Shown here piece by piece: positions 31,901 to 43,900 of a DNA stretch of 64,000 nucleotides. Location of the stretch: NCBI RefSeq assembly GCF_963855985.1, contig NC_087106.1:6555001-6619000 (forward strand). The letters run 5' to 3'. The notes below the pieces were generated by a model. It ran no database searches and was not told the origin of the DNA. It was given only the letters and a program-made list of their open reading frames with translations. Origin of the DNA: Ostrinia nubilalis. Taxonomy: Eukaryota; Arthropoda; Insecta; Lepidoptera; Crambidae. The position numbers and the translations under genes were made by a program. The stretch's first letter is position 1, and each line of letters opens with the position of its first letter.

Positions 31901-34900
31901 TACCACTATTTACCAGACATTACTATTTATTGCATACTCGCCGGATTACACGTAGGAGCACGCGCGTTACAGCTTCGGCCTTGCATTATTATAAGATCTT
32001 GTTCCGCCCTTTTACGAACTTCCTCCGTGAGGATATCCCCGCCGAATTCTATGATGAACCTATCAAAAGTCATATTCTGCAATGTCAACCCACCACAAGG
32101 TGGACCGACGACCTGATAAAGGTAGCGGGAAGGCGCTGGATGCAGGCCGCTACCAACCGTGCGATGTGGAAGTCATTGGGGGAGGCCTATGTTCAGTAGT
32201 GGACGTCCTGTGGCTGAAATGATGATGATGATGATGAAATGAATGAAAATGACAAATCTTCGAACGTGTATAATACCGTGCCAAAGTAATCATATAATTT
32301 TGGCACCTCAATAACTATTGCCGTTTTTGTTGTAAAGATCATGCAGCGCTACTTGCGGATATTATTGGAAAGAAAACTATGTGGGCTCTAGATCTGAAGC
32401 CGCTTTAACGAACACGAAGTGCTCATACAATGCGGCGTATTTTCTTCCAGTCTTTAGTCAGGACTTTAGTCGAATTAAAACCCCGGTTGAACGTGATATA
32501 GCCGCACTAGAATACGATGCTTTTTTGCATAATCGCAAGACTTCGTTCCAGTGTCGACCGAATGTTATCACGATGTATGTGGCCCAGGGGTTACCGTAGC
32601 CGCTAAGGTTTGAAACTTCTTGCTTAAAATATTGTAGTCTTTGGCATAGACTACGACGGTAGTCATGGAGATAGGAGTTTGTTATCTCGTGTCAGATGTA
32701 AATGGTGAAAAGAAAACTCATGATTCGTGTTATTTTTATGCAATATGTAGGTATTTTATAAAAGTGGAACCCCGAGTGATCTCCAAAACCCATTCTATTA
32801 TTATATACGATTCGGCTTCGATATCTATAATACAATAGGAGTTTATTTCATGTGTCAGATGACAAGGGTGGAAACAACCTACGATTCATGTTGTTTATTT
32901 ACGTGCAATATGTGGGCATATTATAAAATTGGAATGCCGAGTTGTATTTCTAAAACTTGTTCTATTATTTTATACTATTTGGCTGCGACTCGGCGTGACG
33001 ACAATACAAAACATTTTTCGCGAATCGGTGTTCATACATTCACACAATACATTAGACGCCATGTTGTCATAAACGACATATTATAAAATCGCTGTGATTT
33101 AATATTCTTAATCATTAATTTTATGGCAAGTGTCCATCAGGAATCATTGTTCTTACACACAGAATCGTATTATTTCGCTTTCGGGTAGTAATATGTCAAA
33201 ATTGTTGGTTCTTAGGCGAACAATGTATGGAGAACGAACATTGTCCTTTTCTATGCCACTGCAGTCAGAGAAAATGTTGTTAACTTTGCCAGATGGCGCT
33301 TCCTAGCTCAGTTGTTATGTTTTTAATTAATTCCTCAAGGTTGTTTGTCAAGTCCCATGTTTTACGATAAAGATAAAATATAACATTAAATTTTGTAGCT
33401 TAGTGTTACCAAAAGTTTAGCAACTTATGCCGAAGTCGGTATACGACCATTCCGACATTTTTCTTGCATTTATCACAAGCATTTCCGTGCTTCGATAAGC
33501 ACGTTATAAGTTAGAGCACAGGTTAGAGGTTGTACGGAGGTTTGATTATATCTGACAGTAAGATTGGTCATTTACCTTACACTCTTTTACACCAATCCGT
33601 ACTGGACCAGTGTGGTTGAGTGTATTTTGGGAAAGGCCTGCTGTACCCTGCAGTGGATTACATACTTGCTTTGCATGTGCCCCTCTTTGAAAGAAAGAAA
33701 AATAGTTTACAAATTGCACAGTTTAGTAAATTTATTATGCAGGAAATTGTGACATAGTTATGTTTTTAGGGAAATAGTCCGCATGCTGCTATCAGTTGAC
33801 GCGTCCCCATGCATAGCGGACAAGAGGGGGGCGACGCCGCTTCACTTAGCGGCGTGGAAGGGGGAGTCCAACATCGTCGCCATGCTTCTCGCCCATAAGA
33901 ACCCGCCGGTCAATGTGGACCAGCTGGTGAGTCAAGTATAGGGTAGTAGAGCACATGCTGCTGTCAGTTGACGCGTCCCCATGCATAGCGGACAAGAGGG
34001 GGGCGACGCCGCTTCACTTAGCGGCTTGGAAGGGGGAGTCCAACATCGTGGCCATGCTTCTCGCCCATAAGAACCCGCCTGTCAATGTGGACCAGCTGGT
34101 GAGTCAAGTATAGGGAAGTAGTCAGTCAGTTCAGCGTCAGTTGACGCGACCCCATGCATTGCCGACAAAAGGGAACGACGCCGCTTCACTTAGCGGCGTG
34201 TAAGGGGGAGTCCAACATCGTGGCCATGCTGCTGGCACACAAGAATCCCCTGGTCAATGTGGACCAGCTGGTGAGTCAAGTATAGGGAGACAGTCCGCAT
34301 GCTGCGATCAGTTGTCGCGTCCCCATGCATAGCGGACACAAGGGGAACGACGCCGCTTCACCTAGCGGCGTGGGAGGAGGAGTCCAACATCGTGGCAATT
34401 CTTTTCGCTCATAAGAACCCGCCGGTCAATGTAGACTAGCTGGTGAGTCAAGTATATGGAGATAGTCCACATGCTGCGGTCATTTAACGCGTCCCCATGC
34501 ATAGCAGACAAGAGGGGGGAGACGCCGCTTCACTTGGCGGCGTGGAAGGGGGAGTCCAACATCGTAGCCATGTTGTTGACCCCGTACTCATGATATGCTT
34601 TAAATTAACACCATTGCAGTCCAGTGTACCTACCCTATTTTAAATATAGTACGCACACAATGCACATACTATTGTCTTGTTACTAGACTATGACTGCCTC
34701 AAGCAGATTTTTTCTCATTGCAATTATTGAATAAACTTCTGATGTGAATTCTTCGTCAACCCTGTAGTTAGAGGTGATAAAAATATTTCCAATAGAAATC
34801 TCATTAGAGGCGGGATTCATCACACTATTCCTTGTCTCCAGACCCAAGACCACGAGACGGCGCTTCTGTCAGCGGCCCACTTCGGCTACACAGATGTAGT

Positions 34901-37900
34901 GGCCCAGCTGATAGCGAAGGGCGCTGACGTCACCATCAGGAACATCAGGGACGAAAGCGCTTTGGACCTCGCAGCGCAGTATGGGAGGTGAGTTTGCAAT
35001 CGAAGTAACGAATAATCCAGAATGTTATTTATTCGCCCGGTTAATTACATGTTAACTTCGAAGGATTTTCTCGGCTTACTCTTAATTGAAAAACTACAGC
35101 TGGACAAAGGGCCCCCTAATTTCAAGGATTTTTACAGCGATCGCTCCTGCGCTGTCCGAATTCAGGCGTGTCAAGCAATGTTCTCCACCACCATAAAAGA
35201 TTCTGACTAGTTTGAAGCTTAGTCACAGGTCTTACTTTACAGGGCAATGGCAATAAAGTTGCTAAAAATTACAGTCATCTGATATTAAGTAGTGTTTGTT
35301 GGATATTCAACTAAAGCAGCTGTAAAAGTTTCTGAAAGTGGTTGAAAAATATTCAACAGACCTCCATTACTTACAGATGCGTGCGCTAATTTGCGAAGAC
35401 TTGCCAGACGGACCCTCTAAATCATAACTTAGTTCTAAAGCTGGCTACTTGACTATATTCCACTAAGTACTCCAACTTAGAAACTTTAAATTCACAAACT
35501 GACTCGGAATATACAACATGTTTGAAAAGTATCCCATGTTAGTCTTCAAGTAAATGTGTATAAGCTGCTTATTTTAATTAGGTTTACAAATTAATCTTGA
35601 TAAGACATCAATTAACCTTATTGCAACATTACTCATATCAACATATTGTCTAGGTTCTAGTTTTTGCCTGCGGCTTCCCCTGCATGAATTCTATTTATGA
35701 TATCGGTTCAGTAGCTTTTTAGTTCATTCGTTACAAACATACAAATATTTCCTTTTTATTATTTAGTATGATTTCTCTATCAACTTTTATGGCAACATTT
35801 CTTAACGACCAAAAGGTACCGCCCACGTGTAACCTTATGTCTATTTATTCTAAGCCCCCAGAGTATTTTAAAATACATTAAAGAGTGTTGCCCTGTTAAG
35901 AATGATGTCAACGACAGGATGTTGCCAGCATAAAGGACCTTTTGATATCCCTCAATGTCTGCTAATGGTCTTGTGAGAGGTCTAGAAATTGTTCTTTTAA
36001 ATGGGTCGGTTTATCGGTTAGATTGACCTATAAAGGCATTTGCCTTTATAAGACTTACTGGATAGTTTTCCGAAATAATAAATGTACCGGCATCAACTTA
36101 CAGCAGATTGGGGTAATAATGGCTATCATTGTTTTAGTAATTTAAAATACGTTTAGAACCTTAAAATGGACACGTAACTTTACATTGAAGACCCTTCTCA
36201 GGGCACTTACGAGTATAAGTCCCAAATATACATTGCAAGGCAAGTTAAACGCTATGACAATAAATCGGTCTGTGCTGAGAAGTAGTGGAAGAAACGCTGC
36301 TACCTTTACTATCTCTTGATCACGATAAAAAGGTATAGGAAATACTGTAAATCTCTGACTATCCAGCTTAAGTATAAAAGGCAAGTTTTTGTTGCACATT
36401 ATTAATTAGATCGTATAGTTTGACCGTAACTCGGTAACGGCAACTTGAGCACACAAGATTTATAAACTACGAGGCGCCCGCGGTCTTGGTACTTGAAAGA
36501 GAATTTCGTTAGCATGTTGCTTTACTAGCTCTCAACGTTAGATGCGCAACTTTGGCGGAATAGTTTGTATGTAATTAACCACTTAAATAATTGCATTTAA
36601 TGTAAGTGGACTTGAATTTGTACGTTTGAGACGCTGGTGGTTGGAGTTGTGAGTTAGGGATATAGGTAAGATATTATATGTTTGTTTTTCTATCACATTT
36701 TATTTGCTTACTTTTATGGTGGTCGTTTTGGCCTACTAGGGGGATAAACGATATGGTGAAAGTCGCGGGAAGTACCGCAGTGTAGGACCGGTCGTTGTGG
36801 AAACCCTTGGGGTACACTTTTGTCCAGCAGTGGACGTCATTTGGCTGAATCAAGCGAACTTTTTTCTATGGTATTATTGCAAACTGATTGAAGCCTGTCT
36901 AAGATAAACATTAGATTTTTTACAATACAGCGACGGCATACCGTGTTGTAAGCCTAGGGAGGACCTTTTAAAATACCTTTTTCTCTATGTATTCCGTAAA
37001 ATGTATCCAATAGGTATACAAACTTTATCGTCGTCCTAGTTCCTACAAAATGCCTAAAATTATTATGCAACAATTCCAAGTATGCCAGCATTGCCCGCTT
37101 TCGCCCTACCTGGGACATAGTTTGCTTATGTAAAGTAAGTAATACTTGTTTATACGTGGGACGAGGCAACATTCTGAACATTAAAGTCACTTAAACATAA
37201 TTTAATGGCTTAGGAAAAGGACTTTGGAGTTATCCTTGAAGATATGCACGTAAAAAGATATGAGTTTGCGTAATGAATTGAAGCAACCTTGGTTTATTAT
37301 CTACTGAAATAAATGAGGTCGTATTGTAATGTCTCTATGCAAAACATTAATGAATGAAGTATACTTGTAGATCTATTTAGTGTTATTCAACTACCATTGC
37401 TCAGTCATGTGTGTGACTGTGTACATCGAAATAACACAAGCCATGGTTTCAACTCATTTATTATTATGACTTCAAAAGATGATTTCATACATTTTTGAGT
37501 AAGACTTTCTGGGAAATTCAGGGTTGTGTCGTTTAGTGATATCTCGTCATATTTATATGCTGTAGCATTGCTTAGCCTTAGCCTACAGACAGATGTAACT
37601 TAATTGATCTCCTGGAAGAATCTTAGCGTTCTACATATTATGATTTGATAAACCATATTAAACCTTACTCCTTTGTCCTAAGGTTGGAGACAGTCCAGCA
37701 CCTACTCCGCGTGATGCCTCAACTGGTGGACCCATACAAGCCTCCAAAGTGTCGCACGAAGCTGTTTTCCTCCACCCCCCTCCATCGAGCCAGCAAGAAC
37801 GGTCGCAAGTAAGTGATAATGTGGTTCTATTAGAGCGCTTTCACATTTAGGCGATTTAGCAGAGCTACAAACACGCGACAGACGAGCTGCCGAAAATTTC

Positions 37901-40900
37901 ATACTATGTGACAGCGGATGCATGCCTTCACATTATAAAAACGCTGCTGCCGCGTTTCTAACGCCCTAATATGAAAGCGCTCTTAAGCCTTGTGGTTCCA
38001 GCGGAGTGAAATAGGCACATCACTAATCTTTGATCACCTTGGGGATGTCGTAGAAGCGACTATAGATCTAACGCTTAACTCAGACAGTGCTTGAGGTATG
38101 GAAGCGGTTCGGGAGGGGTGATATTGACATATTGTGACGTGACAAAGCATATAATTCTGAAGGAGATCTGAAGCCTCGCTGAAGTTTGACGTTACAAAAA
38201 CACACTCCCTCGTCAAATCCATTCCTCCGGCACTGACTGAGGCACTAGATCTATAAAAGACGATATGCGAACTTCAGTAGTTCTTAACCCATCTAACCAG
38301 CTTGGGGAGTGTAGAATAGACGATTTCAAGATTTGGCAGCGGCTGGATGAAAAATGTTGGAGGTCACGCTTTGTATTGTCCTTGTGGAAGCACTATAATG
38401 GACTGTTGTTATCAGAAATTGTGAGAATAGGTTTCGGTAAAACGAGAATAGAATAGATAAGTTGATTATACTTTTAAAAATCCGCATACAGTAGTGTCTC
38501 TAATTTAGATTAGTAGGTTTTCGTCATTTATTAACCTCGCCGAATCGTCGAATCAGTACAGTCAATGAAGCAATTCTCCTTCAATTATGACATAAGAACT
38601 GCTACCTTCCAGTGTACACGTTATTATTTTATGCTAATGTAAGGCGTGCTCGCGCTCCAATCGACTCATATTCATATTCATTCGTTCGTTATGACGCCCC
38701 AATAGGTACCGTGCCTACGAAATTGCTACTACGGCTGTAGCGAAGTGAGAAATGTTGTTGTGGATACGGCGATTGTTGTGATTGGATGTCAGATACAAAT
38801 AATGTAACGTCCGTGGACCTAATCGAGAGACCCAACTTTTTAACCTCAGTGGTTCAGAAGGTAATGCCCGTTTCCACCATCAATCCCTAATTTTTAAGTG
38901 ACCGCTATGGTAACACATAACAGGAGTTTTGTTTTCATAGGGGTCACTTCAAAATTAATTAGTGATTGATGGTGAAAACCGGCATAAGTGACGATTCAAG
39001 TCAATACCAAGCAAGAAGGGACCAGTCCAGTATAATTTTTTTTAGAGACATTTATCCATTTCAGACAATTTTTACTTTGAATCACTCGGATTGTATCAAT
39101 GTCACATTTTAAAAGACAATTTTAAACGTTAGCTTCGTTTAATTCACACATGAAACGGAACAAAACTACTTTACAGCTTCATTATCGATCCGTTAACCCG
39201 TATCCGGCGTTTCTCCGATCAGGCGCGCGAATATTTTGTCAAAAAATAATTTTAAAACCTGTGCATCGTTCATACTGACACTATACAAAGTGTTACAAAA
39301 CTCTTTACATTACCGCTTCATTATCGATCCGTTAACCTGACGATGTCGGTGCATGTCGCTTACCGTATCCGGCGTTTCTCCGATCAGGCGCGCGAATGTT
39401 TGTGTCAATTTTCCGCGCGCTACCGAAGGGTTAAATTGGCGGCGCGACGCCTGGCGGCTGCCTTGATGCGTGACGTCACAAGCCATAAGAAATGGCGGGA
39501 TGTGAATACATAATTTGGGTAGATGAGAAAGTTTTCTTTATTGGGATTATAGGGATATGGATTTGGTTCTGAGAACTAGTTTGTGACATATTGATCTGTC
39601 TTTGGCTGCAGATTCATATTTCTGACAATTTATAGACTGTATCAAGATAAAAGGGGGCAAAGTATGGCCTCAAAGCCCTCACCAGATAGATAGATCATTG
39701 TTGCCACATAATACCACAAAACAAATGACAAATGAATGAAAGGAATATAAAATGGAAACCGATTAATCTGTTTAATCGCTAAGAGGCGATATCTTCTTTA
39801 TTTTTGAGATTGTATTCCTGAATAGGTACTTAAAAATACACTTTTGCTCAGACAGAATTTTAGCTGTCGCTTATAACTTGAGACATGCGCGAACTTCTTA
39901 TTAGGACGCAATTATAATTTCGAGTTAATCAGTCAAGTTTGCAAACAATTTCTACGAAATTCCAAAATACTGAAACGTTGACAAAAATAAGTTTTATCAA
40001 TAATACGAATTGTAACATTTTGTAAACGATTTATACCCAAAAAGGGTGTAAGGTGTAAGTTTCTGTCCATTTATTTGTTTTGTATAATAATGTACATATT
40101 TCCGGAATGTGGTTTGAGAAATCGTGGGTTTAATTCGACCCTCATAATTTCAAGATGTTATGAAGGATTAAAGTGTTTCAAAATAAACATAAATATTCGC
40201 ACATGCTTCTTAACTCGCGAATGTTTATGTTACACACTTTATGCTTTAAGTATGTTAGATTATTGTTTCAAGTGCACAAATCCTAACAAATACCTATTTC
40301 AAGGTCTGTATTTCTTGATATTAAAATCGGCCTATTAATCTAATTTGGAGTAGAAACTTTACTATAAGGCAACAAGCAACAGTGGTCTCAAAAAACCTTT
40401 TGTTTTTGGATTATCATTTTAATGCTAATAATTTTTACTTGAAAAAATCAACTGTTCGGATTTGATTTCGATGACTGCAGCAGTTGCGACTGCTCTTACC
40501 ACTGAGCTACAAAGACATTGGCTACCCTTAATTTTTGTTATTCGACACATTTCAATACCCCATAATTTATTTAAATGATATACAAATATTTTACTTTCAC
40601 TAACCTATGTCAGTCAATTTCATTTTACACAATGAGTTTAAAATACTGCGGTTTGAACCAATAGTTCCGTGTAAATGAAGACAACAAATCGAACCCCGTT
40701 GGCTCGTTAGCGTCATGCATATGAATGCGTGAATCACTCGACGCCGACCGCTGATAATCCGGTGCTATACATACCATGTTTATGTGTCGCTGTTTTGTGA
40801 TCATTTGAAATGGTTGTAAATATGTATTAATTTAATCTGAGCTTTTGTGTAAAAACTGTCTTTCACGACCGAAACAAAATTTGTATATCTGTTAGTGGAT

Positions 40901-43900
40901 TGTAATGGTTGCTTTTTATGGAAAGTAATGATGTTAACGGTACCTACTGTAATTTGTTTAACTGAAAACATTTTGAAAGTAACTACTATGACACTTCTAT
41001 ATATTATGGTCTTTCACCTCCTAAAAACAGACAAAAACAGCACGTTTCTTTTGAACAGTACGGACGATGGCATGTCCCTTGACATAGGGCATAGTATTGT
41101 AATAGGTGCGATTTTGCTACGAAAACGTTTTATGTACTGGAATGTCTCGCTTTTCTTGTAGAAAGATATTTTAGACCCTCATCTCTTCACAGGGAGGTGG
41201 TCCAAGCACTCCTCGCGGCCGGTATAGACCCAAACATTCGCACGCACAACGGGACCCCGCTCCATGAGGCTGCATGCTTCCGTAAGGCCTCAGTGGTCCG
41301 CATCCTCTTGGCCAATGGGGCTGACCTGAACGCTACAGACAGAAGAGGGATGACCGTGCACGACCTCCTCGCTGATTATTCCGAAGAGGCCACGAGGAAG
41401 GTCAGAAGGGTCATAAGAGGTGAGTGCACCTGCTCCTTACTATTCCCTAAGCTTCCCCAGGCATATGTGCTTCCGTAAGGCCTCAGTGGTCCGCATCCTT
41501 TTGGCCAACGGGGCTGACCTGAACGCCACAGACAGAAGAGGGATGACTGTGCACGACCTCCTCGCTGATTACTCCGAAGAGGCCACGAGGAAGGTCAGAA
41601 GGGTCATAAGAGGTGAGTGCACCTGCTTCTTACTATTCTCTAAGCTTCCCCAGGCATATGTGCTGCCGTAAGGGCTCAGTGGTCCGCATCCTCTTGGCCA
41701 ACGGTGCTGACCTGAACGCCACAGACAGAAGAGGAATGACTGTGCAGGACCTCCTCGCTGATTACTCCGAAGAGGCCACGAGGAAGGTCAGAAGGGTCAT
41801 AAGAGGTGAGTGCATCTGCTCCTTACTATTTCCCAAGCTTTCCCTGGTCTATGTGCTTCCAAAAGGCGTCAATGGTCCGCATCCTCTTGGCCAATGGGGC
41901 TGACCTGAACGCTACAGACAGAAGAGGGATGACCGTGCACGACCTCCTCGCCGATTACTCCGAAGAGGCCACGAGGAAGGTCAGAAGGGTCATAAGAGGT
42001 GAGTGCACCTGCTTCTTACTATTCCCTAAGCTTCCCCAGGCATATGTGCTGCCGTAAGGGCTCAGTGGTCCGCATCCTCTTGGCCAACGGGGCTGACCTG
42101 AACGCTACAGACAGAAGAGGGATGACCGTGCACGACCTTCTGGCTGATTACTCCGAAGAGGCCACGAGGAAGGTCAGAAGGGTCATAAGAGGTGAGTGCA
42201 TCTGCTTCTTACTATTTCCCAAGCATTCCCTGGTCTATGTGCTTCCAAAAGGCGTCAATGGTCCACATCCTCTTGGCCAATGGGGCAGACCTGAACGCTA
42301 CAGACAGAAGAGGGATGACCGTGCACGACCTTCTCGCTGATTACTCCGAAGAGGCCACGAGGAAGGTCAGGAGGGTCGTAAGAGGTAAGCGCATCCTCTC
42401 GTCACTATCACATAATCTTTCCTTAATCTGTATAAGCTCAATGTCATGGACAGAAAAGGGGTGACTTTAAAAATTGGAAGTAGCCTTTTAATCGGTAAGA
42501 TTCTCGGAACTTCATAGTCTACTGATGCCTTTCACAAGTTTTATAACAGTATTTTTTATGTCTCTGCTCTGCAACATTGATTGATGACTCGAAACACTTA
42601 ATAAGTAGGGTCAATTTTGTTTTCTGGTTTTACCAGAGACCAATTAGAAACATTTACGATAATAAACTGATAAATTATCATAAAATATTTACATTTCAAT
42701 GACCTCACCGACTGTTTACATGTGGTTTTTCTAGCATGACGAATAGTGTATAAAAAGCTAAGTTATCTAACCTTATCAACCAGATAAGCGAATCTGTTAT
42801 TCGCAGCTGTTTAGTTTGCTCTCACCTTTGTGTTGTGGTGCCCGCATTCACGAAACCGGTTGTACCCGTTTGCGAATTTGGTTGAAATTTCCTATGAATC
42901 AGAATATACCTTAGTGTGTTTGGAATACTGTGAAAACCCGACGCGTTTGCGTTGAAAGCATTTTGACTTTGTTTATTTGAAAAATTATAAGCATAGTGAC
43001 TGTCTACCAGAGTGTACGTATTTTGTTGGTTGTAAAAGTTTTAGTCTACATATTTAACTTGGGAGTTAAAATTGTGTCAGTGTATTGTGACGTGATGGCT
43101 AAAATATACCACAAGCTGGTAAACAAGGAAAATGACAAGAATAATGGTAATGTTCATTTTTTGTTGTTAGTTCAATTTGTTAAAGTGATGATTTTAAATC
43201 ATCATCAATTTCAGGATGTGCAGAAAATTAAATGATGCTGTCGTGTTATAAAAAGAAAAAGTTCTTGTAGAAAATAGTACGTAATTTAAAAGAAAAAGAA
43301 GAGTTAAATTCCTGTTATTTTAGTAGACATATAACTCAACAATTCAACATGCGTCACTTGGGACCCGTATTTTAAACAAGGCTAAAGTAGAAAACTACAT
43401 TTTTTTTTATTTGGTTAAATGTAAATGTTCAGACGTCACTCCTTTCTTCCTACAGGCTTTTGATCGATTTTAATTTTTGTGCCACGTTTCTTAATGATAG
43501 ATCGCCCGGAGTCCTGCCAGCAGGACTTAAAGTACTTCCGGTAGGACGCAAAATTAAAAGATCACAGTTTCGTAAGTATACATTGTACAAATTTCAAATT
43601 TACACGAAAAAATAGAGTGTTTCTCTCTCTTTCACCCAATAGTGCCCAAGATCGAAAAACGCGACTAACCGTTAGTCGGAGCCCGATGGCGCACGAGTAT
43701 ACACGGGGGCAGCGCGTTCGCGCTCGCGCGACACATTTTGATGCGCCGGGCGTGGAGTCGGCAACATTTTGGCGATAATATTATAATGAATGTGAAGTAT
43801 TCCAGCCTAATCAAACATTTATAATTTATTTCTTGTTTTTGTTTTTAATTTGTAGTGTATTTGTAAGTGATAGGTGTAATTTCTAATACAAAGTGACGTA

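Larger units (their letters stand above)
31509..32612. mobile_element. DNA element split by two RTE insertions
   Basis: The left arm 31525-31640 (AGGGCCACACACATTGCGAT, GAAGTCTTGCGACTATGC) is the reverse complement of the right arm 32510-32612 (GCATAATCGCAAGACTTCG, GATGTATGTGGCCCAGGGGT). RTE tails at 31647-31893 and 32088-32236 lie between them. Confidence 0.6.

Noticed and set aside
31930..32199. 89-codon frame ending GEAYVQ
   Set aside because: LINE-derived tail, not a host gene.
33770..34576. CRISPR-like regular repeat
   Set aside because: Repeats are the coding exon itself with 15-bp spacers in an animal gene.
40895..41161. 88-codon frame just upstream of exon 6
   Set aside because: Stops 32 bp before the acceptor, no donor or homology; chance frame in the intron.
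41420..42464. Series of overlapping 83-113-codon frames
   Set aside because: Read-through frames over the 193-bp exon array, each starting at a splice donor GTG and stopping in the next unit; not separate genes.
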